From assembly GCA_037952775.1 (NCBI GenBank), contig JBANAY010000003.1, forward strand, positions 13,392,001 to 13,456,000: a DNA stretch of 64,000 bases, in the 5' to 3' direction. Source of the stretch: Clonostachys chloroleuca. Taxonomy: Eukaryota; Ascomycota; Sordariomycetes; Hypocreales; Bionectriaceae. The notes under the pieces are model-generated. The model was not told where the DNA came from and did no database searches. It saw nothing but the letters and a program-made list of their open reading frames with translations. Positions 21,534 through 31,504 of the stretch are shown piece by piece (position 1 is the first letter of the stretch; every line of letters starts with the position of its first letter). Both the position numbers and the translations under genes were made by a program.

Positions 21534-22560
21534 CTAGGCAGCTGTGGTATCAAAAGCCGTGACTGCTTTATCAGCCTGGGAGAAAGTTTCACCCAGCTCC
21601 ATAGGGTGTGACAACAGCTTGATCATCTGTGGTTTACCGGCGCGAGACGCCCACCACAGTAGGCTGCGCCCAACATGAAGTTGATCCTGAGCATTAACAC
21701 CAGCAGCGATGAGAAGTTCCACGACGTTACAGTACCCATTAGCTACGGCAGTCGATAATGCCGTGGAGCCGTAATAGTTCTTGGTATCAGGATCAAAACG
21801 TTTTAGTGATAGCAGATATTGCACCACGTCCACTTGTCCACTTCGAGAAGCCAGAAACAAGGCTGTGCGACCAAGGGCATCCGCCTCAGGTTTGCTAAAG
21901 TGCGGAGCCCTAAGCAGAAGTTCAACAACATCAACATGTCCCCTATCTGATGCCACATGCAATGGTGTCCAATCATCATTACTTTGAGTCGTGAAGTCAG
22001 CACCCTTATCCAGCAGCATCTTGACAACTTTTGCATGTCCTTTACTTGATGCCATATTCAGTGGTGTCCAACTATCATTGTTTTGAGTCGTGAGGTCAGC
22101 ACCCTTCTCCAGCAGCATCTTGACAACTTCTGCATGTCCTTTACTTGATGCTAGATTCAGTGGTGTCCAACCATCATTGTTTTGAGTGGTTAAATCGCCC
22201 TCTCTGTGAAGAAATAGTTCAACAACCCCGATATACCCATTACAGGATGCAATATAGAGCGGGGTGCGACCGTTCTCGTCGCCGATTGTCTCATCCGCGC
22301 CAGCATTCAACAGCAGCTCAACCACCCTGGTATGTCCGTTACTTGACGCTGCAAACAGTGGTGTCTGTTTCTTATATGCGGTACGAAAGTCAGCACCCTC
22401 TGAGAGAAGTAGAGCAACAAGATCGTTGAACCCCTTCGCACAAGCGATGCCAAGTGGTGTTCTTCCCAGGCTACTGGGCTCGTTCACATTCGACGCTTAC
22501 AAATTGCATCCATTGTACGCAAGTAATGCAGCGCTGCTCCTGAATTGGCTGGCTTGATAT
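21534..22560 (-). pseudogene. Ankyrin-repeat protein, 5'-truncated with nonsense codon
   Basis: 317 clean codons hold about nine ankyrin repeats, each with the G-x-TPL-x-x-A-x-x-x-G-H-x-x-V-V-x-x-LL pattern (for example WTPLNLASSKGHAEVVKMLL). Two consecutive repeats are nearly identical, suggesting internal duplication. Translation continues in frame upstream as ALLAYNGCNL, then TAA at 22497-22499 (minus strand), then ASNVNEPSSLGRTPL, so a CAA codon has likely become TAA. Further upstream the frame is lost and no NACHT or NB-ARC domain is present. It is best read as the 3' half of a NACHT-ankyrin type gene. Confidence 0.75.
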
Positions 22561-22917
22561 TAATGGGAAACAGATGGCACGTCCTCACAGCTATTGGTGG
22601 CTACATTGCCGTCGCAGTCGTTGACCTATTATTATGCAACTTTTTAGCATGGGGTATTTTAACATAAGACGTTTTGGCATGAGACGTTTTGGCATGAGAC
22701 GTTTTGGCATGAGACGTTTTGGCATGAGACATTTTGGCATGAGACGCTTTCGCGTGAGACGATTGATTCTATAGTTATCTTTTTTAGCCTAATTCGATAA
22801 TTCAAATCGACTCTTCTAATCATGTTCTTAACATCCACCGTTCCATGTTGGTGCCATATCCTCAACTCCTATCAATCGTCCAAACTGGTCGAAAGACAAT
22901 ACAATTGATTTGGTTTA
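22561..22917. other. Intergenic region with minisatellite
   Basis: Holds the 15-bp tandem repeat at 22656-22766 and otherwise no coding sequence. Confidence 0.6.
22656..22766 (+). repeat. 15-bp minisatellite, about seven units
   Basis: The unit GTTTTGGCATGAGAC repeats head to tail, four copies exact (22671-22730) and flanking ones diverged by single transitions. It lies between the ankyrin relic and the chromodomain gene. Confidence 0.9.
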
Positions 22918-23076
22918 ATGTATCCGACGAAAGATGCACATGATAACGAGCTCCCTGCTGCTGAAGAGCTGTTGTATGCATAAGTCGAGTCGGATCCCGC
23001 TCCTATATATAATAAATCTGCTGATTTCTTAATAGACTCTTCTATTAAGGCACTATGCTTGGCTCCTGCTACTCAG

Positions 23077-23499
23077 ATGAGTGCTGAGATGGCTAGTCTC
23101 GAGAATAGCGATGCAGAGGCAAGGAATAAGCATACTAGTACAAGTCCGGCCGCCGAGGATCCTCCTACCCCTCCGGTAGTAGATAAAATATCCGTGGATG
23201 AATGGGAAGCTGTTGAAATTATAGGCGAAGAGTTGATCAATGGGAAGCTATACTATACAGTGGAGTGGAAACCAACCGCTGTACCAGAGGAGGATTGTAG
23301 GAATATGAGTGAGTTGGTCGAGGAGTGGAAGAAGTCAAAGACACGTCGACAGAAAGGTAGCAAGAGGACCAGGAGCCGGACCGCTCGGTTGGTACAGGGA
23401 GCTGGAGTTTCCAAAAAGGTTACAAAGCGTCATGAAGGAAAGAAGAGTAATAACAAGGACTCTATAAAATGCCCCCGTGGCCGTCCCCGAAAGGTGTAG
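23077..23499 (+). CDS. Chromodomain-like protein with AT-hook tail
   Basis: About 140 residues from ATG 23077. Residues near 45-85 (DEWEAVEIIGEELINGKLYY followed by TVEWKPTAVPEEDC and NMSELVEEWKK) match the chromodomain pattern: an EVE-like strand, an aromatic YTVEWK strand and a C-terminal helix. The tail is strongly basic and ends in CPRGRPRKV, an AT-hook. Binding to modified histones and AT-rich DNA is therefore likely. The frame extends upstream to an ATG at 22918 with plausible acidic sequence, but a TAA at 22981-22983 interrupts it, which could be CAA changed by RIP. The gene may thus be N-terminally clipped. Chromodomains also occur on retrotransposon integrases, but no integrase is seen. 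Confidence 0.6.
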   Translation: MSAEMASLENSDAEARNKHTSTSPAAEDPPTPPVVDKISVDEWEAVEIIGEELINGKLYYTVEWKPTAVPEEDCRNMSELVEEWKKSKTRRQKGSKRTRSRTARLVQGAGVSKKVTKRHEGKKSNNKDSIKCPRGRPRKV

Positions 23500-24728
23500 T
23501 GTCTTTGTTTCAACCAACTCGACCATTAGGGAACCAGTACATACTAAATCAACTTCTGTTGTATAAATTTTGCAGAATATCCAATACATATCTATCGCTT
23601 CCCTAATTTAGTGGATTGCCTATGGACCGGAAGTGTAGGCGCAGACTCAAGGCTTCTCGCAGCCTCCTATACACATATGGGCATACTTACCCATATATCA
23701 CCTGCATCACGTATCCTGGTCTATGACAATCGCCTTTCTATGATTTTTCAGAAGGAAGATAGACCCGAGGACAGTCAAGAAACCACGGATACCTATAGGG
23801 TACCAAAATCATTTAATTTAATTACCTCAGAGCCCAGCGTTCGTCCTAAATATACGCCTGTAGTATTTGTTACTAGCCAAAAAAGGATGGCTGTGATTAA
23901 ATGCGTGTATATATTTCGAGTTGGCCGTACTGTATTAACTTCTACTTGTGTCTAGGTAGTCTTTGTCTTGCGATACCCTGTCCCGGCTACAGCTCAGGAT
24001 TTTAGTATTCTACGCCACATGTGGCTAGTTGGGTATGACATTACTCACGTAAGCGGCAATTCTCAGCCAGTCGTATTATGCATGTGTGCTTGTCAACATC
24101 ATCACTGATTGGCCCAGACAAAGGTGAATAATGACCACTTGATTAGTAAAATAGTGGGTCGAGAAGCTTCCCTGATGTCAGAGCCCCACCTTGGCTCCGA
24201 AGCTCACCGCCTGCCGGATTTAGCATTGATTGCTCGAGTATAGGATCGACAGCAAATGTTAGCAGGCCCTTATAGTACAAGGTTTCCTAACACCACCGGT
24301 TATTTTCGGGCTATTACCAAAGCAGATTTTAGAGTGCTAGGAATTTTTACAATCCGAATCCTCAAACGCTCGTCGTGCCTCTCATATGCGGAATGTGCTT
24401 GAGCCGCGCTCGACTAAGGAGCCCGTCAATGGGCACACAATGGAGACGAAATAAGATTAGAATTTCCTGCGTATCCGTCCTGTAAAAAGGCCAAAGAAGA
24501 CGTTCCTCGGGCCCAGCGCTATTATGGATATCCAAAAAAGCATGCCAGCGCATATGAAGCAAAGTTGGAAGAGTTGCTACTAAAGGAGGTCGATATTGAT
24601 GCGTTTGTCAGTAAGTTTGCACTCCCACTGTGATGCGGTTTACATAGGAGACTGACTAACGTGTCTAATGTAGCTAAGCATGTGTACATAATCCGTCAAG
24701 CCAGCCCGCACTTACTCCAGAAAATCGA
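23500..24728. other. Intergenic region with dispersed repeat B
   Basis: Weak ORFs at 23611-23955 and around 24380-24600 show no family match. A copy of the 83-bp dispersed repeat lies at 24046-24127. The right part may include the eroded 5' portion of the NACHT-type relic (a frame reading KLEELLLKEVDIDAFV near 24570, and HVYIIRQASPHLLQKIE near 24680). Confidence 0.4.
24046..24127 (+). repeat. Dispersed repeat, copy B
   Basis: Aligns with 6806-6888 over about 80 bp with the same orientation and block order; differences are mostly transitions. Confidence 0.7.
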
Positions 24729-25112
24729 ATGCCAATTCCAGAGGAAATCTGCTCCAGTTTAATGGTTCTCGCACATAAAAGTGTGCAATCTTACCAATTT
24801 AATACTGACACAGTGGAACAAGTAACCGAAATACAACTTGCTCACTTTTCAGTAAAGGAATATCTCTTATCAGATCGACTAGAACCAAATTTGGCTAAAG
24901 AACTTGATAGAGTTTCTGCAAAGGTTAGATATATCAGTTACGCTTGCCACAGGAAGCAAGGAAATAATATTATCTGGCAGAGTTCTGTGCATGATATTGG
25001 ATGGAGTATGCGAAGGATGTCGAGTTATCTTATAAAGCCATTATACCGTCGGTTCAGAGGTATTTTTTATGCATCTGGAGGTCGCTCAGATGCTTATTCA
25101 GAACGGCGCTAA
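24729..25112 (+). pseudogene. NACHT-ankyrin protein linker fragment
   Basis: 127 codons contain SLMVLAHKSVQSYQFNTDTV and VTEIQLAHFSVKEYLLSDRL. The QLAHFSVKEYL motif is the hallmark of the winged-helix/linker region between the NACHT P-loop domain and the ankyrin repeats in fungal STAND proteins, which act in non-self recognition. The frame then turns into unrelated residues and stops before any ankyrin repeat. No Walker motifs are found upstream. It is a short remnant, possibly of the same gene type as the inverted ankyrin relic at 21534-22560. Confidence 0.65.
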
Positions 25113-25755
25113 ACGAAGGAACAGGTTATTGGGTCAATAGATATATATTGTATCAATAAATCTGCATTTTAGTGTTCCAGCCTTCCGGTATCACAGGTAC
25201 AAGGTGTTGTTATTGTCTATCAAATCTAGAAGTACAGAGGTCTCTGAGATTGACCCCGAGGGAATCCTTTGATCGTCCACACAGGCTTGTAGCCTGATAT
25301 TAGGATTTTTCTTGCCTAGCGGCTTCCCCCGCTATCGCAATATGAAGGCTGACCTGATTATTGGCACACCAACCTCGATGTGTAAGATAATCTTGGGTCC
25401 ACAATTCCAGCCCTCTATTCTCTATAACCGCCGCTGTCAGGAGCAAATATTCTAACAGTCACGTATGATGAGCATAAGCTACCGTGTCAACTAAAATCCT
25501 CCCGAGACCTCATAATAATTGTGGCTTTGCCAGAGGGGCTTGTTCCTAACAGGGGCAGAAGCGGCGGCTACCCACTGCGAATCACTACCCTCCTCATTCA
25601 CCGCCCTCTCGGGTAAGAACATTCCTAAGATGAAACATTGGGTTACAGGGTATGCGTCAAAGCCACGTATGCTGATTGGCACCACAGATGTCTCTCAGAA
25701 TGGCGTTACTGCAAACAAGTTTTTTTTTTAATCAGAGACGGTAAAGAACCGAAAA
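25113..25755. other. Intergenic region
   Basis: No supported gene. A short A/T tract with a T run lies near 25721-25730. Confidence 0.4.
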
Positions 25756-26223
25756 ATGGCCATAGCCAGCTTCGTTCCTCAAGGCTCCTTTGCGCAAACC
25801 GCGACCGGTTTGCCTCTCCTGTTTCTCAATCATCTGGATGTATGGATCAGATGTGATTGGTCTGCTATAGACAGTCGGATTAGTAGTCGGACCGATCACA
25901 CTCATGGGTCTCAAGTTTTCCACGATACCTGCCTAAGCATGCTATGCCTTATTTGTGCGCGCTGTGGAGTTCCTGGATTCCCTGTGCTTAATGTTTCTGG
26001 TCACATCACAACAAACCCGGATGAGTATCTTGAGGCTTGCCACAACCTCGTTTACGCCCACCTTACGGCCGAAACTGACCTGTCCACTACCGCAGGTGAC
26101 ATCCATGCCTATTATAAGCTTGTTCCAGAGCACCTCAAGCAATGGACTGGCTTCTTTGATGAGCAAAACGAGATATTACGCATTATTTATTTACACCTTT
26201 CCGACAGAGGAACGACTTTTTGA
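25756..26223 (+). CDS. Hypothetical protein, possibly a fusion of relics
   Basis: 155 codons from ATG 25756. The first part (FVPQGSFAQTATGLPLLFLN) weakly resembles the first strand of an alpha/beta hydrolase. The second (TTNPDEYLEACHNLVYAHLT and then DIHAYYKLVPEHLKQWTGFF) reads like a good protein of unknown family. No catalytic triad is visible. Whether the two halves belong together is unclear; a short expressed protein or a pseudogene are both possible. Confidence 0.3.
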   Translation: MAIASFVPQGSFAQTATGLPLLFLNHLDVWIRCDWSAIDSRISSRTDHTHGSQVFHDTCLSMLCLICARCGVPGFPVLNVSGHITTNPDEYLEACHNLVYAHLTAETDLSTTAGDIHAYYKLVPEHLKQWTGFFDEQNEILRIIYLHLSDRGTTF

Positions 26224-26684
26224 TAATCGAGCCTACCTGACGACCCTTGGCATTAAAGCAAGCTGGAGCCAGGTGTCTTGCATGATTTCGCAGGAGTGAA
26301 AGGGCGTTCATGTAGCTTGACATCACACTATTAGCGAGAGATTGGTTGGCTGTTCTACTCGTAGGAATGCTCTTCATACCAGTAGGTCAAGTCATAAATC
26401 ATCTATTATCCTTACAGTTCTAGGTTCCATAGCGGGGAGAGGAGAGGAAGCTATCTAGGGAGCCCAAGGAGGGCAAACCCACTTTAATGGTTAAGTTTAC
26501 AAAAGAGGTTAGACTGATTCTCACCTTAATGGTGGAAGTCATCCAACAAATGCAAGGCCTGAAACTCGGGCTGTTTTGGGGAGTCTTACTATAGTTGGCT
26601 AATACCACATTGGTAAAAGGCAAGGCTTGACATGGTAACTCAAGGCGAAGGATGACGCTGGGAAGGGTTTGCTGTAATGCTAGT

Positions 26685-26790
26685 CCGCGACTCTGCGTAC
26701 GCGGCATATCCCGTACGCGACTTTGCGTCCGCGGTCTGTTTAGTGCGCAACTTTGTGGGTCTCGTACGCAAACTGGGCGTACGCAGGCCA
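26685..26790. repeat. CGTACGC-rich imperfect repeat cluster
   Basis: Variants of CGCGACT(C/T)TGCGT(A/C)CGCG occur at about 26687 and 26713, with partial copies (GCGCAACTTTGTG, CGTACGCAAACTGGGCGTAC) to 26785. Several words are self-complementary (CGTACG). Such CpG density is unusual in this RIP-affected window. Confidence 0.6.
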
Positions 26791-27677
26791 CGTGATTATT
26801 AGATGATTAATAAAGAGCTATTATCAGCCTATGGTGTAGTCGCTTGTTGTATTCCCTTCCCGCAATCATTCCTATACTGAATCTGGTCGGATTTACGTCA
26901 TTGTTGGCTCCCCGATAAGGCCACGGATGTCAATGTTGTCCACAAGGGCCCAGGGTCTTCCCGCATCTTGCCCCATAGGTTTAATGATATCGACAATACG
27001 GTCGCCTGGCCTGACGACTATAACAAGCTTCATTGACGAAGAGATCAGTTAGACAGAAAACAAGTTTTTCTTCCCCTCGTTAATGTAGAGACATTTGCTC
27101 CAAGTGACTGAGAGTCGCCCAGTGGGATGAACATGAACTGAGCTGATAGCCGATGAATAACCGCTAGTGGGGCCGTGTTTTGAGGGAGGGCTGGCTAAGG
27201 TGGTGTATGGGACGTGTGGAGGTGTGGACCCCGCGAGATCGATTTGTATATGATTGTCTTACATACCAGATAGAAATTTTCCTCTTGCTTCTTCTCCTGT
27301 TTGCCTTCTATTGATGAATCGACTCGCCTACGTAGCATTGCCTCCTTCGCATTGCGCTGCCCGGCGCAAGATAATCGGAGCTTGTTCATGGGTGGGAACA
27401 GGAGAACACAGACAGGTACCGTTATGACAAGCTGGTGATGGCGAAACAAGCATGTGCTGGAGGGGTACGTACGTAGCACTGAGGTGGAGGGAGGCTGGGA
27501 CAGTGGATTACAATTTAGCTAGCTCCCTTGTTGGACATCAACAAGCTACCCAGTTATCGGGATGGACGGACAAGCTTGTGATGACGGAGCAAGTCGATTG
27601 GCTTTTGTCAATTCTACGCGAGCAGGCTATAAGCTACTTTGTGCCTGTGGAAGTGCACTATAGCATAGGCCTGAGAA

Positions 27678-27731
27678 GCATTGCATTGCATTGCATTGCA
27701 TTGCATAGCATGACATTGCATCGCATCGCAA
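27678..27731 (+). repeat. ATTGC pentanucleotide microsatellite
   Basis: GCATT/ATTGC units repeat about ten times, with a few substituted units (ATAGC, GACATTGC, ATCGC). Confidence 0.9.
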
Positions 27732-28439
27732 CACTCGTCTCATCTCTGTTCTACGCCATGTCACGCCACAAGGAAAGGTGGGGCAACTAGGAGAGCAAGA
27801 ACGACCCCCATTCCATTGGGATATTGAATCCATCAGTGTTCAGCCAAAGCCACAGCCGTAGCTGTCGAGAGTTTGTCCTTCTGCCCTACAGCTGGACTGA
27901 AATGTTATTAGTTGTTGTAAAAATCTGTCTCAGCAGACAAAGAAGATGGGGAAGGTGGATTGAGACCCAAATCTCCGATGAGTACGTCCGTACCTCCCTC
28001 TTGAGATAGCAATCCGATGTTATCAACAGTAAAACCCGTCCCTATTACGTGTACCTACAGTACCTTGGATGTTACGCCGAGAATTATTTGCTCACCCTGA
28101 TCTTCTTGAGCCATTATCACATCACACCTCTTAGGCAAAGAGTAGAGACTCGTACTCGCAGTCAGATAGCCAGAGCTTCAGCGTCGTCGCCAACCGGAAA
28201 ACATTCCCTGCACTCCTGGAGCGCCGCCGTGGCCTGCAGCAAGGAGGGAGCCAAGTGCCACTTCCATCGGATCGTCGTAAGCTCGGAATGAGGCTGCTTC
28301 CTGCAGCAAAAGCTGCAGTGCAAAATCGGCAATGTCCTTTCATCTGTGAATGCCTGGTGGAAGGACTTTGCAGCCTCCACCTGGAGGGCGAGTGGGCCTC
28401 GTCGCACCAGGATCTTGCTACTGAGTCCTTCTCTTTGTC

Positions 28440-29140
28440 TCAAAAAAAAGACTCACGGTACTGCAGAACGGCCTGAAGGGGATTGCGACAACCTCGGCCT
28501 TTTCTCGGTGCGGTCTGGCCTCGTGGGCGGCGGAGTGAGCAGTCCATCTGGATGTGCGTCCTGAGGGCGCTTTCGGGGAGTTGGGGCCTGCGGGATTGCT
28601 GGGGTCTGCCTTTGTAGAGAGGGGGCAATTCGCTTGGGAGAGACCAGTGTTTGCGTCTGGGGCATTTGCGTCCGGAGCGCCTCTTCGGCTCCTTGACGGT
28701 CGGACTCACCGGTCTCCTCTTGTGATCGTAGTCTTGCGGCTCTTCCGCGGAAACTCTCTTCCGCGCGTCGTTGCGTAATAGCTGCAATTGTCCGCCTAAG
28801 TTCATCTTCCGGCACCGTGACGGTATTACGTCGGGCCGCTGATCGCGTTCGGGGGCCCTATCTCCAGCGCGCTGGTGTTCAATCTCATCCCATGAACGTT
28901 CCGCCTCGTCAGGCCGAACTCGAACCAGCATGTTCTCGGCCCAGACAGTCCAGTCGTTGGCGGATCTCATCAAGGGGGACTCTCACCGGCTCCGCGCGGG
29001 CCGTGGTCCAGGTTCGCTGAGATCCTCCTTGTCTCCGTGGGGTATGTCCTTGAACACGTTGGCCGCCGAGATCTTCCAGCAAGGCGGTGGATTTCATCAA
29101 CAGGAACCCTAACCGGCTGTTGACGAGGCATCATGGAACA
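28440..29140 (-). pseudogene. Degraded arginine-rich protein of unknown family
   Basis: The block is GC-rich and coding-like on the minus strand but split among frames: MPRQQPVRVPVDEIHRLAG, then PVRVPLDEIRQRLDCLGRE, NDWTVWAENMLVRVRPDEAE, EDELRRTIAAITQRRAEESF and a proline-rich tail to about 28453. The VRVP(V/L)DEI motif occurs twice about 130 bp apart, with a third weaker copy (VRVRPDEAE), so part of the coding sequence is duplicated. Such charged proteins with a proline-rich C terminus resemble retroelement Gag-like products, but no zinc knuckle or protease is seen. Function unknown. Confidence 0.35.
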
Positions 29141-29524
29141 TCGTGGGTGTAGTCGTCGTAAACTTGTGCACGAGGGGTGGGAAACAAGGAAAGAGAGGGG
29201 CAAATATAGACTGCCATACCTCGTATAAAGGGTGCTTGGATGAGGTGCGCAGAGACGAAGGTGACACAGGCGACGTCGCGAGTAGCGTGGCAAGAACGCT
29301 CAGATCGGTCAGCGAACCGGTCGTCCATTCCTCAGCGGCGATTCCCCAACTACTGTCTGCCTTTCAGGCTGCTAATTACTGGACCATCTCAGCGAGTCGA
29401 GTCGCAGTCAAAAACTACCACACTCCGCATCGATCTCAGCGACTGACTGCCCGGGCAATATGTGATCACCATTCTAGGAATACTGACGGTATTTATCTAT
29501 AGCTAATATACTAAGAATCCTTCT

Positions 29525-29790
29525 AATCAAGCAGCACCCACAATCCTCGACATGTTTGATAGCGGCGTTGTACACCTGGTCGAAGGTATCGATATGACCG
29601 GCCTCATAACGACATTACAGTTACATACATTCTCCATCTCTCCATTGGCTCTTCGGTGACTTTCGAGATTTCTTTGAACATACCCCCCAGACGGGCAGCC
29701 TCATACCTACCGAAGGAAAGAGCACTCCGAGGGTATCAGCGGAATTTGACAAAATTCCCAAACCAATAGTGGTACGTATTCTAAGTGGGT
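29525..29790 (+). pseudogene. HNH-endonuclease-like domain relic
   Basis: The first frame gives TILDMFDSGVVHLVEGIDMT with ITTLQLHTF, and after a frame change HWLFGDFRDFFEHTPQTGSL. The order ILDMFD...LVEGID...L..LH.LFGDF..FFE matches the C-terminal part of fungal HNH-nuclease-domain proteins, in which NA(L/M)TL..D(L)H..FG precedes an F(E) motif. The catalytic His lies upstream in that family and is not found. It is a small fragment with at least one frameshift. Confidence 0.35.
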
Positions 29791-30213
29791 ACTTAGTATA
29801 GGAATGATAGGTTTAATTTGTTAATCAATAGGTATGTTGTGTGATTTTGTATAAGTGGACAAATTGTCCCAGAGGCTGGGAGAGCGTAAACAGATTATGT
29901 CGAGCCGGGCCGCTCTCCTTTTTGCATAAAGCTCGTCTCGCCCCCAGGCATGATTTGCTCCACATGCCGCTTTCTTGCAGCTGCTCTAGAGTTTTCAAGA
30001 GGCATCATTCTGTTACCCAACCGCCAAGCCAGAGTACAGGGACGACTTGATCATTGTTATTATGGATGTCACTGCGAGACAAAGGCGCTACAGTAGGCTA
30101 TCAAACTCACTGGTACCAAGCTTACATCTGAACATTGAAATTTAGGTTACTCCAGTGTTCAGCCAGAGGACACGCTCACGGCCGAAGAACAAAATAATTC
30201 CAGTGAGGGCTGC
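29791..30213. other. Intergenic region
   Basis: No supported gene or repeat. AT-rich around 29760-29830. Confidence 0.4.
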
Positions 30214-30921
30214 GTGAATGAAGAACGCAATGTACGGACCGGCTGCATCATCACGCCGCTGATGTGCGACCAGAGACGCAATTTGTTGCCTCACGTGTGG
30301 TGGCTAAGCATGTCTCATCACGGGAGGTCTGATCTCATCCAACTCTCGGGCGACACGGATGGATTTTCTAATACTACGAGAACTCCTATCTGGGACAGCT
30401 CTTGGAGTACGGAGGATCTTGGAAAGCTGAAAAATATCCATTATGACCAAGGAACCCCACAAAAGCAGCAAAGCCTATCGGTCGCAGTATTGTTGCCATC
30501 ACCACATATTCAACACGCCGACGCCGCCGACCATAACAACGCGGCGGGACTAGAGAAGGTGAATAGAGATGTGTCTGGCTGGCCAGCTTCTGGATTAAGT
30601 ATATCAATGAAAGATAAGTTCGACGAGAACGAGACGATCGCAGCATTTGAGTCTCCACGGCGGCTGCCCGCGAAGCGGATTGGCATGACCCCACCACTCC
30701 CGGTGTCTGTACCGCACACGCCATCTAGCTCGAGGCTCGTAAAGATCCCATCGACGCCACACCCTAACAAAGGTAAGGATGGAAATTCCTCCTTTTTTTC
30801 TCCATCTTATCTCTCCTGGATTTGGCCTGCCTGCCCTACGGCCTTGCCGCGTCCACAATACGAGGCTGCGCCGTGTGGCCTCCCTCAAAAGCCTTCCAAT
30901 TCCCACAATGTAAAATTATAG
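30214..30921 (+). CDS. Hypothetical low-complexity protein, possibly a first exon
   Basis: 235 codons from ATG 30214. Residues about 50-190 look genuine, ending with PLPVSVPHTPSSSRLVKIPS and TPHPNKG. Right after NKG the sequence GTAAGGATG is a good intron donor, so the real exon may end near 30771 and the trailing residues would be intron. The chain is serine/proline-rich without recognised domains. No downstream exon could be joined with confidence. Confidence 0.35.
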   Translation: MNEERNVRTGCIITPLMCDQRRNLLPHVWWLSMSHHGRSDLIQLSGDTDGFSNTTRTPIWDSSWSTEDLGKLKNIHYDQGTPQKQQSLSVAVLLPSPHIQHADAADHNNAAGLEKVNRDVSGWPASGLSISMKDKFDENETIAAFESPRRLPAKRIGMTPPLPVSVPHTPSSSRLVKIPSTPHPNKGKDGNSSFFSPSYLSWIWPACPTALPRPQYEAAPCGLPQKPSNSHNVKL

Positions 30922-31162
30922 ACTGACACCCTTTAGGACCCATAAAAAAAGTCAAGAGCTGGGGAAATCGTGGGTATCGGGCAAAAAGACACTGTAATCG
31001 GGACGACTCGCGCTGCCTTGGGTCTCCACTTAGCCTCAGGCCAGCAAAGAAAGGAACAAACAAGAAATCAGTTAATAATAAGTTTCGCAGTTGTCTGGCT
31101 TGAAGGAGACCCTTTTCATCGCCTTGGCCAGCTCTTATTCTTTTTTCGAGAGCCGTCGCGGA
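30922..31162. other. Intergenic region
   Basis: No gene or repeat is supported between the hypothetical ORF and the rhodopsin-like relic. Confidence 0.4.
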
Positions 31163-31480
31163 CTACTGCGGGATTGTTTCGTTGATAAGGCTTGCAGTCC
31201 TGTCAGAATGCCATGTTTCCGTTCCCTTTACTTTACAGTTAATCGCGTGCTTGTGTGTGCTGTGACCTGAGCTGTAGTGTGACCTAGGATACTTTCGGTC
31301 CTGGATAAGGATGTTAATGGCTGGGATGCATGAGCATATTAGCCCAATAGTTAATTCTATAACTCTAATCACCGTGTTGGTTCTTATATCACTCATGCAG
31401 TCGCAGAATCATAACTTACGCTGTGGAAATAAGCAAGGCAATCCACCAAATGGCATCCGTAGCGTGCAGATACTCAACAA
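31163..31480 (-). pseudogene. Rhodopsin-like (Pth11/SatC type) integral membrane protein, C-terminal relic
   Basis: On the minus strand TDAIWWIALLISTA, a GTAAGT...GATTAG intron, and VIELTIGLICSCIPAINILI reproduce the last helix region of the fungal rhodopsin-like membrane protein family, followed by a diverged tail. The earlier helices are absent. A solo LTR begins 25 bp upstream at 31505, so retrotransposon insertion is a likely cause of the break. A second, larger relic of the same family lies at 46060-46900. Confidence 0.65.
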
Positions 31481-31504
31481 CGAGAACGACCCGCCATATC
31501 ATAG

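Larger units (their letters stand above)
26224..28439. other. Non-coding stretch with two simple repeats
   Basis: Short overlapping ORFs only. It contains a GC-rich cluster of CGTACGC/CGCGACT words (26685-26790) and an ATTGC microsatellite (27678-27731). From about 28140 base composition becomes coding-like toward the next minus-strand relic, but no frame is convincing. Confidence 0.4.

Noticed and set aside
27678..27731. ATTGC repeat as part of a coding sequence on either strand
   Set aside because: ORFs across it encode only repeat-derived residues (IALHC or MQCNAM types) and have no family support.
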